Made by a program: the position numbers and the translations under genes. DNA of 64,000 nucleotides from Owenia fusiformis (taxonomy: Eukaryota; Annelida; Polychaeta; Sabellida; Oweniidae). Where the stretch lies: positions 1,309,730 through 1,373,729 of the forward strand of contig CAIIXF020000007.1 of the NCBI GenBank assembly GCA_903813345.2, read 5' to 3'. The stretch's first letter is position 1; the number at the start of each line of letters is the position of its first letter. Shown here piece by piece: positions 9,205 through 20,732 of this stretch. Under the pieces are notes generated by a model that saw only the letters and a program-made list of their open reading frames with translations, was not told the DNA's origin and searched no databases.

Positions 9205-10763
9205 ATGTCATTTAATTGCTCTGAGTGTAATGTGAAATTCACAAGAGGTGATAACCTAACACGACATATGAATAAGTTCCATGACGAAAATATGCAACAT
9301 TCTGATGTTATTCTGAAACATCCCTTTACTATGATAGCAGGTAAGTATGTAGAATATAATAAATTCTGACAGATGTAAAAACAATCAAAACTGAGTATGC
9401 CATTTTATTAAATACATTTGTTTTTGTATTTCCAGCCGGACCAACATCCTCGGGGAAGACGTGGCTCATGAAGCACTTGATCCAAAATGCTGAACGTTTT
9501 ATGTCTCCAATTCCAAGAAGAATCATCTGGTGCTATGGCCAATGGCAGCCTGCCTATGAAGAGCTTAGAAAATACCCACGTTTGGAATTTGTGAATGGAA
9601 TACCAGAGGACATCGATGATCCTAGATACCTTGACACATCTGCACCTACTTTGATACTACTTGATGATCTTATGAATGAAGCAACAAATGACCAAAGAAT
9701 ATGTGACCTCTATAGCAAAGGGAGTCACCATCGAAACCTGTCTGTGATTTGCCTCCTCCAGAATATGTATCACCAAGGAAAAATGAACAGATCGATGAGT
9801 TTGAACTCTCACTATATGATACTATTTAATAACCCCAGAGATCGCCAGCAGGTGGCATTCTTATCCAGGCAAATGTATCCCGGAAATGGAAACAAGTTGG
9901 TCAGAGCATATACAAACGCCACAAGCCGACCCTATGGCTACCTGCTTCTTGATCTAAAGCAGGAAACCCCTGAACACAACAGATTGAAGCCAAACGCCTT
10001 TACCAAATATGAAGCTGAATTGAAAAATTCCAAATACCCAAACAACTTCAAGCAACCAATGAATGATTCCAAACGTCCAATTGAAATACAGGACATTCCG
10101 GAAGTCAACCAACCAATTACATCTGTAAATACCAGTGATGTTATGAACTATCCTTATTTGGAGTCTGAAGTTCGACAAGACAACATGGTGTCCTGTGATG
10201 ATTGTGGTTTAGTATTTGATAGCATTCACGACTTACAAAGGCACATTAAAAATTGGTGTCAAGATCAGGGACCACAACCCAAAAGGATGAAGACACAGTC
10301 TACCCTGAATATGGAGGAGAATATCCCTCGAGAAGAAGACGATGATTTAAAAGAAAATGAAACATTTGCATATTTTAAGAAGTGGGCTATAGAATCACTT
10401 GAAGAGGACTATCAAGATAAATTAAAAGAGTACTTGGATAGAGGAATGGATAGAGAAGAGGCTATAGAAAAGGCAAAGAGGAAACAACTATCAAAGGTGA
10501 AGGAGAAATTTATGAAAAACTATAAACAGCTGGTTGGGTTGTCATTTGGTGTGGCAGATAATGCCTTGCATAGAAATATTGTGGATGCGGTGAATAATAT
10601 GGTGAACAGAGGTGTGTCTAGGCATCTCGCCATTAAAAAAATACTTTTGAAAAACAAACACAAGTTTGATGAGCTATTCATAGATGAAACAGATGAAGAA
10701 GTTGGTTCTGAGGAAGAGGAAAGTGCATCTGAGAACGAGGCTAGTGATTCAGATGATGAGTGA
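9205..10763 (+). CDS. Polinton packaging-type ATPase with two zinc fingers
   Basis: There are two exons, 9205-9340 and 9436-10763, with a GT-AG intron, giving 487 residues. The family is the FtsK/HerA-like (A32-type) ATPase thought to package DNA into capsids. Exon 1 encodes a C2H2 finger (C5, C8, H21, H26). Exon 2 starts with Walker A GPTSSGKT (47-54) and has Walker B TLILLDDLM (117-125). The conserved FNNPRDRQQVAFLSRQMYPG block follows. Beyond about residue 230 comes a second finger (C299, C302, H315, C320), a charged helical region and an acidic Ser/Glu tail. The start is the only Met that places the finger in frame before the intron. The last 264 codons or so lie inside the right TIR and are duplicated at 5387-6166. 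No capsid gene is present for it to serve. Confidence 0.9.
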
Positions 10764-10801
10764 TAAATATCCCTGAATTTATAACAGATCTTCATTTGTG
10801 A

Positions 10802-11920
10802 GTGAGAAAGCTATCATACAAGATGTCATATCGAGACTATCTGAAGAAACTTTATTTTAATAGTCAGCATTCTGGAGCCTTCGCTGGTCCCGATAAATTA
10901 TACAGAACTGTACTAAAAGATGGAAAATATAAGCTTTCCCGTTATCAAATAAAGAAATGGCTCGATAATCAAGAAGCCTATAGCCTGCAGCGACCTTACA
11001 AGAAGCGTTTTACTCGAAATAAAGTATATGTTTCACATATTGATGAACAATGGGATGCTGATCTAATGGACGTCTCTAATATGTCATCGCATAATGATGG
11101 AATCCGTTTCATACTTGTGGTCATTGACATCATGTCTCGGTTTGCTTGGATCAGGCCTTTACACAATAAAACTGGAAAAGCTGTGGCTGATGCATTTGAT
11201 GATATCTTCAAAGAGGGGCGCCAACCAGATGTAATACGTAGTGACGCTGGTCAAGAATTTCGTGCCAGGATTGTACAAACATTGCTGGGTAGATGGGGAG
11301 TCCGCCATTTTGTTACACGTAATACTCCCAAGGCCAACTATGCAGAAAGACTTATAAAGACATTAAAGACTAAAATAATGAGATATATCACGTACAAACA
11401 GAACTATAGATTTGTAGACAATTTACAAAATTTTGTTAAAAGTTATAATGCTACTTGGCATAGGGGAATAAAAATGGCTCCTAAAAATGTATCCAAAGAT
11501 GATGAACTTACCATTTGGTGGCGGATGTATTATCCTAAATCAGCTATTGTTAAAACCAAATCTGAACAGATATTTAAATTTCCTATTGGAGCCTTGGTTA
11601 GAATTACCCAGTCGAAACATGTTTTTAGTAGAGAATATGACCAGCATTGGACTGGCGAAATCTTTAAAGTTGCAAAACGTTTCATCAGACAGGGGTTACC
11701 ATTGTATCGTTTAAAAGATTTTCATGATGAAGATATAAAGGGTACTTTTTACCAATCCGAGCTCCAACGAGTACAAGCAAATGAGGACGATATTTGGAAA
11801 GTTGAAAGGATCTTGAAAACACGAGTCAGACGAGGTCAACAAGAACATTTTGTGCGTTGGCAATATTGGCCTAAGAAGTTTGACTCGTGGGTTAAAGATT
11901 CAGATATAGTACCATTGTAA
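10802..11920 (+). CDS. Polinton integrase with chromodomain, right copy
   Basis: This 372-residue integrase lies 38 bases after the ATPase stop, in the same direction. Catalytic residues are D87, D148 and E182. An integrase core runs from about 70 to 260, an SH3-like or linker region from 260 to 325, and a C-terminal chromodomain from about 327 to 370. The chromodomain may steer insertion towards methylated chromatin, as proposed for other chromodomain integrases. The protein is identical to the minus-strand copy at 4230-5348. Several AATAAA signals follow at about 11962-11980. The short gap to the ATPase gene suggests coupled transcription or closely packed transcripts, but no promoter is evident in it. 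Confidence 0.93.
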   Translation: MRKLSYKMSYRDYLKKLYFNSQHSGAFAGPDKLYRTVLKDGKYKLSRYQIKKWLDNQEAYSLQRPYKKRFTRNKVYVSHIDEQWDADLMDVSNMSSHNDGIRFILVVIDIMSRFAWIRPLHNKTGKAVADAFDDIFKEGRQPDVIRSDAGQEFRARIVQTLLGRWGVRHFVTRNTPKANYAERLIKTLKTKIMRYITYKQNYRFVDNLQNFVKSYNATWHRGIKMAPKNVSKDDELTIWWRMYYPKSAIVKTKSEQIFKFPIGALVRITQSKHVFSREYDQHWTGEIFKVAKRFIRQGLPLYRLKDFHDEDIKGTFYQSELQRVQANEDDIWKVERILKTRVRRGQQEHFVRWQYWPKKFDSWVKDSDIVPL

Positions 11921-11961
11921 ATATAATTGTCAAGCGTGTCCCATTAAATATGATTCGTTGT

Positions 11962-11982
11962 GAATAAATGAATAAATAAATA
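11962..11982 (+). terminator. Polyadenylation signals after right integrase
   Basis: Overlapping AATAAA hexamers follow the integrase stop by about 40 bases. The mirror set on the minus strand is at about 4168-4188. Confidence 0.6.
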
Positions 11983-12167
11983 TATATATAAAAACAGTGT
12001 TTTATGTTTAATTTTAATAAGATGAACACTGATTTGGTGAATGCTTAATATGAAACTATTAGCCCCCTGCCCCCTGAAAATTCAATTTTACTTACAACCC
12101 AGAAGTTATCATCCAAATGTTTACCCCCTAGCGTTAAGAAATAACCTAAATTCAACTTAAAAAATAT

Positions 12168-12237
12168 ATCAGTGGTAGAATGCTGGTCAGCCGCTCCGAC
12201 GGCCCGGGTTCGAATCCCGGCGAAGGTACGCTTTTTT
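12168..12237 (+). pseudogene. tRNA-derived sequence in right TIR
   Basis: This is the plus-strand mirror of 3913-3982. The B box GGTTCGAATCC is at 12207-12217 within a perfect 5-bp T stem (12204-12220). The acceptor 3' strand CGAAGGTACG and a T6 run (12232-12237) follow. The A-box-like TATATCAGTGG departs from the consensus and the 5' acceptor strand is absent. Confidence 0.6.
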
Positions 12238-12353
12238 AAAAAATTTCTAAAATGAATATTTGTTAGCCCCGTCGATATTAGCCCCGTGACGTCATGAATT
12301 AGCCCCTAATTAGCCCCAAAAACAGCGCTCATGCCCTCATTTTGACAACTACT

Positions 12354-12359
12354 ATGGTG
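12354..12359. repeat. Polinton target-site duplication, right copy
   Basis: ATGGTG directly follows the right terminus and matches 3791-3796 exactly. Confidence 0.95.
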
Positions 12360-12650
12360 TCTTGATTTGAAATCTAGATATTTTGAACACGCCCGGATAT
12401 ATCTATTAAACTGGGATACATAAACCCCATATGCTGGGTTTAGTGGAATATTGCTATCCAAATGTGGAAAATTAACAATGTCAAAATTAAAGTCATCTCT
12501 TTTGTCATACAATTTACAATAAATACTTTTGTCTCGTTCAATGTTAATAAGAAGATCAAGATAAGGCGCACTCATATCAGATTCATTAGTCTTTTTCAAT
12601 TCTAGCTCAGTAGGATATATTTTATAGAGGTACATGCCACACATCATCAT
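12354..12650 (-). pseudogene. RT-like ORF, 5' half (interrupted by Polinton)
   Basis: This minus-strand frame opens at 12650 and runs about 99 codons to the Polinton edge. Recognisable words are YPTELELKK, SAPYLDL, KLYDKRDDFNF, IVNFP, NPAYGVYVSQ and ACSKYLDF. I recall this pattern from the segment just after the catalytic YxDD region in a large uncharacterised family of animal reverse-transcriptase elements. Upstream of 12650 the frame is closed by a stop, so the polymerase core itself is missing. The reading frame resumes at 3796 on the other side of the Polinton. Confidence 0.65.
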
Positions 12651-12659
12651 TTAATAACT

Positions 12660-14960
12660 GCGTATATTTTATTTATATTCGGGATATATAGGCTGAACGG
12701 TTATATAATTGGGAATGGTGATTGCAAAGCGCAGTACGTCACGTATGACCTACATCTGCAGAGAGCAAGATCTGCATGCATTATTAAAGTTCACACAGAT
12801 TCCACTTTACTCGATCAACCCACAGTATTATCCAAGAATATATTGTTATGCAATTTGCACTCTTCAAGGGCACATCTGGAAAGTGACAAAGTGAGCAAAA
12901 CTATTCGGTCACTTTTCTTAAAAATTGTCGCCCACTTTTAAAAAATGTTGGCCTATTTTTAAAAAATGAGCCAGATGTTGTTTGTTTCAAAAAGCCCAAT
13001 TTCAAACAAAAAGTATAAAGTCGAACTAAGGCTAAAAATAAACACACAATTTCGGGCCTCAAAATAACCCAGCCCTCAAATCCGTCGACGTTCATTATGT
13101 TTTGTATACACCAAGTAGTTGTCTCGCTATTAATTGTAGGATAATTGCAAGCATGTGATCGATCAAAAACCAAATAAAAGTGATTTTCTATTGTTCTTCC
13201 TATTGATACAACTAATTACCCAATGAGGGATAAATAGCAGAAATCCTTAGTAATCGTGATACTAGAGCTTAATCCGAATTGCTGTTTCCCAGTACATCTC
13301 TTGCTAGATAACGATTTACTGATCAATGGGGCTCTTATGAAATCTCAGTTCCTCGCTTACAGTAACCATAAATTAAGGTAGAGATCTCTCGGGGAGCTAT
13401 TGTGAATGTTTACATATTTTCTTAGAGAAGTTAGCTCAATATTGCACCGTAGGGCTCTTTTCCCTGTTAACGATGGACTTAATATCTCCACGTGGAATTG
13501 AAAATTGAATTATAAACAGGGATTTTTGTATAATTTAGGTGTATGGTTTATACCAGGTCTTACTCACGTCCACTTATTGCTCAAAATTGGAATGTAAAGC
13601 TCTCTTGGTATGGCAGAATTGAATGTGATAGTCCACGTTCTACAAATGCCTTATAGGCAAATAGGGCAAAAAGTCATGTATTAATAATTTTACCGCTTGT
13701 AGGTGTTTGATGTTATACGGTTATATTATTTCTAAATTAATTAAGTAAAAAACAATATCGACCTCTGCAATAATATTTTTCACATGATACCCCAGCACAG
13801 ATATCAAAATATCAATTTCCGATAAAAAATAATTATACTGGATTAAATAAACTGAAAGTACCCTTTGAAAACATTCCATCAAGGCTTTGGGTCATTTATC
13901 TTTGTTACTGAGATCTCAGATGATACATTACGCTTGGAAGAATCTGTATAATATTCTTGAATACTGTCGATTCGTAAACTTTCATTTCCTCAATTAAATC
14001 CCAAAAATCGCTAACCATAGCACCATATGATGCAAATTGAAGAGATGTATGACTAACGTGGGACTTGTTTTGGAGTTTCCAATCTTTCTTTGCTGTGAAA
14101 TTCATTTGATCGTGTTTCACCTCCGACTTACATGAAATTGCTATTGACAAGTTTACCAGGAGTCATATTTACCTCATATGTCATACAATTTGCATTCTGT
14201 TAGAAGAAGATCGAGTCGATTGAGCATTCATTCATACTTTTCTTGTTTTCTACAGATATAATGGGAAATGAAAGACACTATTCGTATACACGTAAACACG
14301 TACACCAACATGACCTTCCCTTAAGCGGTGGAAGATATCGTTTAACAGTGGTTCCAACGCATGGTATATGAACAATTGATAATACCCCAGAGTTTCCATG
14401 TCATACAAGTCGGGTTTAGTTCAAATATCAAAGCATTACGTCAACTATAAAGTAGTTTTATTCGATGAAAACTAAAACTATCGAAATCGACACTTCCCGT
14501 CCGCCATTTTTGATGCAAATGTGACGGTGGCCAGTGAGAATCCAAGAGCCAGCTATATGCAGGTCAATACGTATTATCAATTCAAAATGCGATTGGCTCT
14601 TGAAATATATATGTTTTGGCTTTTTGATCGCATGGTGCTAGTACAATGTCACAATCATCTACGGGATTCCACCGATGATCTCGTAATGCCACATATCTTG
14701 GTTTGTTTTCTGCTTTTCTTAATTAATTGTAATTTAAAAATAAAAACAAATTATAAAGTTCCCATTAATATATGCTGCTACTTGTATCCTATACATCTAT
14801 TGGTTCCAGTCTATAGTTTCTAATATATTTCTGCATTTCAAGCACATTTGTATTGTTTGCCTAAAACAACTAAAAGGAACAATAATATAAAGAGAGAAGT
14901 TCTCTCAGTCCTAGCTTGATTTCATTTTAAATTTCATTGATAGGGTGCAGGTGGATATGG
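12660..14960. other. No gene seen
   Basis: This is AT-rich non-coding sequence. Short open frames here, such as 13905-14150 on the minus strand, have no family resemblance and no convincing splice sites. Confidence 0.4.
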
Positions 14961-14965
14961 CTTAC

Positions 14966-15235
14966 CTTTCTGAACATAGACTCTTTAACTTGATTGTTTC
15001 GAGCGTGTGGATTGTTTGCCCCTATATCCAAAGACAAAGGCGATGCCCCTTCAGTTACTAAAGACGGTTCAAGGACCCTTTTACAATCAACGGAAAATGA
15101 CGTTGACGGACTGAGAGGCGTTTCTAGCGTTACGGTAGTACCAGTTGGTGATAATGGAGTCATAGCACCCATTTCAACGCTCGACGACGTGGATATACTC
15201 TCCCCGGATTTTCTTGATCTTTTTAACTTCCTCAT
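14966..15235 (-). CDS. Candidate first coding exon, Ser/Thr-rich N-terminus
   Basis: On the minus strand an ATG at 15235 opens exactly 90 codons to a consensus donor (GAAAG|GTAAGC) at 14966/14965, ending in phase 0. An in-frame stop lies just upstream of the ATG, which supports a true start. The peptide is basic at first (MRKLKRSRKSGES) and then Ser/Thr/Pro-rich (AMTPLSPTGTT, PLSPSTSFSVD), so probably disordered, with SP and TP sites. I do not recognise the protein. The next exon should lie at lower coordinates, possibly beyond the window, in which case the Polinton would sit in an intron. The same architecture recurs at 24669-24986. Confidence 0.45.
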
Positions 15236-15261
15236 GGCTGTTCCTCAATGACTGTTTCAGT

Positions 15262-17990
15262 TACAATTTAAAGAACTCTTGCGTATGTGTAATCCTGTAT
15301 ACAGAGATACTCAATTATACCTCATATCAGGAAATCCTTTTAATGATTCTAAATAAACAATTATTTCTCCAAAATAGTCGTGATGAATCCTCAAAGTTTA
15401 TCTATATAGTATTAAAAGTAAATATGCATCAAGTTGTTGAAATCCAAACCTTTCCAACACGTATCATCCACGCCTACAAATCCTCGCCTTGGGCTTGCGG
15501 CATTGGACATTCATTTGAATCATTTCCATTAGCAGTCGTCGTTTCTAGCGTAGTAAATTGATGTCGACTTAGCATCGGCTGGAAATATCATTTGCCACAC
15601 ACAATAGTGAAAGCTTATATAACAAAGCTTTATAGTTAATAAGGTGAATCCTTCTGAAGTATAAGGTCGTTTTGCTCATAATATTTCTGCAACAGATGTT
15701 CCTCGATGACGTTCTCTTTCAACTAAATTCCTCAAGGGTATATCTATTTATCGGTCTTTATATACTTGAACTATTGTTTCTAGATCCTACGAAAGTTGTT
15801 CTTTTATACGACACATCGGTAATTGATAAGTCAATCCAATTTACACAACCTATTTTTTCTAAAACTCGATGATAAAAATGACACTCATTTGACAGAAAGA
15901 TCAACTGTGCTTCCAGCAATGATGAGTATTATTAATAAAACTGCATTGTATGTCAGTCATCTACGATATCATGTCTCTTAGATCAATGGATCTTCGTTCT
16001 TTCCGAAGTGATTTCCTCAATACATTTGTTTAGACGATAAATAGTCCCGCCGTGTGCCCAGGCTTCGTGCCCCCTTTCAACAGCGGATTGATATCACTGA
16101 CTGTTCAGTTTGTTTTCAATTCCAGTTCAATATGATTGCTTCATTTGTTTTGAATATAGGTCTCTACGAGATATCCGGATTCTCTTCATTAGAGCCTACA
16201 GACTTCCAGAAAGCGAATGCTTTACCGGCTATAACTCTAAACTAACAGTAATTTGGTCACCAGGGATTTTCCCTAATTTACCTAACGTCGGAGGTATACT
16301 TTCAAACTAATTCCAAGTAATGATACTAACCTAATTCGTGCTACATAGATCGATCATAGGTTTCACTCAATGTAGCGAAGTATCATTTATATCTGAAGAT
16401 GGACTTCAAAGTGAAAATTAACCGCATTCGGTATCCGATCGTGAAACGAACTATGTATTCCTTATGACACTAATAGCGTTTACTAAAACTTGAAAAGATG
16501 CAGATCTTTATACAATTAGACCTTTTAATGGTTCTGATTGACGGTACGTTAAGTGAGGCAATGATTCACAACCGTTCTTAAATAAGCTATGTGGGACTTC
16601 GTCAACTTCAAACCGAACGGTATAGTATAACCGAAGGCGACAGTTTCTCAGCGGAATTCATTACATGTGATCCGAATTCGGTGGATTGGATTTGTTGCGT
16701 GGGCCATTTAAAATGGTTTAGAGTACTGGATAATGAAATAAATATGTTATAAACTTCACAATTATACAATCCAATGCACTCTTGGTTGATTTTCAAACTA
16801 TTTATTAGTCGCTGCTTTTCCATGATATCATGTAGGATTTTGTTCACATGGATGGTTGGTAGAATGAAGAGGCGTCACCGTACGCTTTGTATGAAAGGGT
16901 TACGATTTGAGTCAAATTGTAATTAACAAAATAACTTAATTATGTCTGATTGGGTAAATCTTATTTTTCCACAATTGCAATTTTATATTGAGAAGCAATG
17001 GATATTTGGTCATTTTAGAAAACAGGCACGCCAACGAATGATTTGAACTTTCAGTAAGCACGCGGCACTCCTATTGTGCCTTTTCCTAATATGGTAATAA
17101 TTCTGATTTCATGTTTCTGAGCTTATTTAGCAAACATTGTATATCCTTTAGCGTTTTAAAACGGTTAGATACATATCGCACATTGGACGACCCTATTGAA
17201 AGACGATCGTGACATCCAATATTCATGGTAAAATGCTGTAAGATGAATTCAATATGTTTTACTTGTAATTATCTCATTTGGTCAATTCCTTGGCTTTGTT
17301 ATCATCGCTTAAAAATGAGACGTTAATCGGATTGATTTTTGGTCGCTTCATCGTGTCAGAGATCTGCGTTGGTGAAAACATTTGCCAATCGTTGAAATAT
17401 CTTGAAGGGAAAGTCATGTAAGTAAGAAGTATGTGTAAATACTTCCCTATAAGTCAGATCAATAGGAGACAAATAGCTAATTGTTTCTCAATTTAGTTAG
17501 GTTCAGATATGCCTCAGTAAACCATCTAACATCTCGCGTGATGCCCTTTCATCAATAATCCACCAAATAATGACAGCCGCTTTTCTACAACTCAAAATTT
17601 CTAACATTATTTAGATGGCGTATTTGCTCTTAGAACCCGGTCTATCTCGTTACATATTTGTAATCTCATTCATTTGCATGAAAAAAATCAAATAAATCAA
17701 AGTTAGGACGTATTACGCCAAGTGACGTTGCAAGAGATTCCATTCCAGTTCGATAATAATCCTATCATTATATAATCTTATTTTCAAAGGCAAATAATTG
17801 TCTGTGTAGATTGATTTGTGCGACTGTGCAGTTGCAATGTACTATGATGAAAGCATCAAGTAAGGTGTATTATTTCCATTAGCAAATTGAAAGCAATGTG
17901 CAATTATTTCATCAGCTGAGAGAGATAAACTTGATACTGTTCGTCCCTAAGTTAACGTCCATTCACAGTGACCTTGACTCGCATGATTAA
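15262..17990. other. No gene seen
   Basis: This is unique-looking AT-rich sequence without credible coding potential, long repeats or inverted ends. It may be intron if the candidate exons on either side belong to one gene. Confidence 0.35.
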
Positions 17991-17994
17991 GATT

Positions 17995-18330
17995 AGTTTA
18001 TTTACTTTTTTACGCAAGCATGTCCATATTGGATTACGTTTAACGAAAATGATCGTTATTCATCATGACAAAGTGCAATAATGACCCGTGAAAAATACAC
18101 ATAGGTTTATCAAATTTATTACGTATACATGCCTATATTGGGTTAAGTGTAAAGAAAATCAGAGCGTTATTCGTCATGACGCAGTGGATAAATGACCCCT
18201 GAAAAACACAACTAGTTATATTAGATTTATCAAATTTATATCACACGCATACTCATATTGGGTTAAGTGTTAACAAAATAATAACGTTATTCGTGATGGC
18301 ACTATGCAAAAATAACGCCTAGAAGATGCC
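17995..18330 (+). repeat. Three imperfect tandem units of about 115 bp
   Basis: Each unit carries CATATTGG(G)TTA, then GTTATTCGTCATGAC-like, then AATGACCC(C)TGAAAAACAC-like blocks, seen at about 18030, 18150 and 18260. Units have diverged by roughly 15-25 percent by eye. Confidence 0.55.
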
Positions 18331-18368
18331 AGTTTTAGGAAGTTAATATGGAAGACAATATGTATCCT

Positions 18369-18525
18369 TAAGGCCCCCTCACATATGAACGAATCCACCA
18401 AACGCAGTCTTGCGATGTCAATTCTGGCGATTGGGAACGTACACATACTATTGGGAACGAATTTTACTCAATTCCTATTCGCAAGACTGCGTTTAGTTGG
18501 TTCCTTCATATGTGAGGGGGGCTTT
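18369..18525. mobile_element. Short MITE
   Basis: Inverted arms of about 45 bases begin AAGGCCCCCTCACATATGAA and end in the complementary TTCATATGTGAGGGGGGCTT. The matching internal word is ACGCAGTCTTGCGA. The loop is about 60 bases. No clear target duplication was found. Confidence 0.65.
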
Positions 18526-19878
18526 GGCTCTAGATGTGAGTTTCGTCCCCGTTTTTCTTTTTACAAACATAAATAGATATCTTTAGCGAGCTTCGTACAT
18601 CTATTGGGCAAATCGGGGCGACATCGTTTTTTGTCGGCACCACCGGGTAAGGTCTGATTCATCTTGGGGGATGGGTTGCAATCGGATTACAATCTACGGA
18701 TATATACGATATGGTCTGTTTTGTTTCACACAAACAAAGCTAGGTAAACTGAAAACAAATCTCTTAAAAAGACAAAGGGCTAGTTGGTAAACGTTAAAGC
18801 CTGGAGTGTTATTGTTAAACATTGTTATAGATGTAATTAACTGGGACATTGGAATGGGAATTGCGAGACGGAGTGACATCTAAATGTTAAATGAAATAAG
18901 AAAAATAAGTTGTTAGCGACGAGTACTTCATTGATTATCAAATCGATCATTTATAGCTATTAGGAGTTGTCGTAATGACGACCTTTTCATTATCGAATTA
19001 TAGCTAATCACCATTATATTTATAATGGGATAACACGAATGATAATTTAAGGAAACTAATACAAAACTAGGACGTGAGTCAGGACCGAAAGTAGCGCAAT
19101 TTCAAGTCATTAATATAGCGGTTTGTCGCATTGTGAGTTTCCCATTTCTCGGGCGTTAGATAAAGATAGCTTTCCTAAAAATGACGTAATCCGTTCAAAT
19201 TAGACGAAAGTAAATAAAATACTATTTTCAACCTGCTTTGGCCAAATGGTTCAAATGCAACTAACATCAACACATATTAGATAAAGTAGAAGTTTAAGCT
19301 GTCTACATCTCTTAGTTCTGTTTAGTAATTTGCAACTGCGATATAACATTTCAGATATAGAAATGAAACAAGTTTATACCTGGTATATCTTGCCTACTTC
19401 TGTTTGTGGAGAGATTTATATTACCAGAAACACGGGCCAGAAACACTTCAGAACCTAAATAACAGATATGCCTTCAGACTTTATGCAGTCTCTCCTTGAA
19501 TATATTGCCTCTATTTAATTAAATGTGAATTTCTCTCAATGTTTATTCTAAGTAGAACAGGAGGGGAAGGAACCAACCTGGTTAGTAGTTATCTTTGAAA
19601 ATGAGTTTGCAAAGAATGCATGTGTACAGTTTTTACGCAGTATTTCACTACAAGGAGTCGTTCACATTTTATATATCTTATCAACACAAACAAGCATGTA
19701 AATAGAAAATGTGAAATTATGTAGCTAACAAATCATATTTTTGTTATGTAATAAATTACAGAGGCAAAACATGAGGAATCGGGTTCGCTTGACTTTTGGA
19801 GAGGAGTGTACACTGCATGCTAAAACAATTGTAATAGCAGAATATGTAGATACATGTGAGAGATTACTTCTCACAAAT
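18526..19878. other. No gene seen
   Basis: This is AT-rich non-coding sequence with no repeat structure I can support. Confidence 0.35.
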
Positions 19879-20040
19879 GAAGCTGTAGTGTTCTGGGTAT
19901 TACATGCGCTCTTTGATAGGCAAAAGTAAGGGGAACAAAACTAAATAGGCAAGGATTGTTGTTGGCCTTATACTATAACGAAGTAATTTTATTGCAGATA
20001 CATAATTTATATACCATACTTTTTTGCCGATAGGGCAAAA
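19879..20040 (+). repeat. Dispersed repeat, copy 1
   Basis: A diverged inverted copy is at 34153-34306. Shared blocks are GAAGCTGTAGTGTT, CTCTTTGATAGGCAAAA, TTGTTGTTGGC, GTAATTTTATT and TTTTTGCCGATAGGGC. It is non-coding and the family is unknown, perhaps SINE- or MITE-derived. Confidence 0.55.
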
Positions 20041-20729
20041 GACTAAAAAGTAATTTGACTGATTTACCAACCTCTAATAGCCTTTTCTCCATCGCAATAT
20101 CCAAATTCGCAAATGTATTTTCCTCGACAGTTTATTTGCAATGAAAACATAAGTTGATGGCGCATACAGTTTGAAGAACGGTCCAATTTGCAATCCATGT
20201 GTAGAATACAAGATACTGCTTTTATAGGAAGATGTACATCTGAGTAAAAAAGATACAATTATAACTCCACAGAATTTAATGTTTCGCTATCCACTGACTA
20301 ATCCACGTTTTATCCGTCAGACATTTCCAAATCCGATTTCACGCAAGGCATAATCTGTTGGCCATGGCCAATTGACCATGCCACCTGGTGCTCATTAGAG
20401 GGAAAATAAAATCAACTTAGAATAGTTTCTCATGTCAAGAATATGACCAACTTTGTACCTCAAATGCAAAATCCAGCAGATTTATGAAATTAAATACCAA
20501 TCAAAACTTGATTATTAATACTTCAGTGATTTCGTTTTACCGGTTAATTTGATACAGACCATGTTTTATTTCTTAAGTCTTGTTTATGTATTCTGTAAAT
20601 GAACTGCCAGATACAGATATCTTCATGTTTACTTTGATAAGGATCGTGTTCTTTTTTGTGGGTGATTGGAGAATTAAAAAAATGATTATCACCCCATAAC
20701 GTTATTTTCCTTTACTAGTTAGTGTCTGG
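20041..20729. other. No gene seen
   Basis: Non-coding sequence between a dispersed repeat and a Harbinger-like element. Confidence 0.35.
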
Positions 20730-20732
20730 TTA

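Larger units (their letters stand above)
3797..12353 (+). mobile_element. Polinton/Maverick derivative with giant TIRs
   Basis: This is an 8,557-bp element starting AGTAGTTGTC and ending GACAACTACT, between two ATGGTG copies. It encodes a protein-primed type-B DNA polymerase, a packaging-type ATPase and a retroviral-like integrase with a chromodomain, the diagnostic Polinton set. The inverted repeats are 2,386 bp each (3797-6182 and 9968-12353) with no net gap: coordinates pair as x and 16150-x throughout. Typical Polintons are about 15-20 kb and also carry major and minor capsid and protease genes, none of which is present. The left arm replaces the expected left half, so this is a rearranged, internally reduced copy. 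All central ORFs are open and intron junctions canonical, so the copy is young or only recently inactive. Confidence 0.95.
9968..12353 (+). repeat. Polinton right terminal inverted repeat
   Basis: This is the mirror of 3797-6182. It begins inside ATPase exon 2 (about residue 223) and ends at the element's right terminus. Because the genes here are in their natural order (ATPase, then integrase), this arm is most likely the parental one and the left arm the copy. Confidence 0.95.

Noticed and set aside
3797-12353. Assembly artefact producing the long inverted repeat
   Set aside because: The exact 6-bp duplication, matching termini and in-frame continuity of the interrupted flanking ORF all place the ends independently. 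Long-read confirmation is still desirable.
13905-14150. 81-codon minus-strand ORF with an acceptor-like site
   Set aside because: The frame from the acceptor hits a stop soon, donor sites are weak and the peptide is unlike known families.
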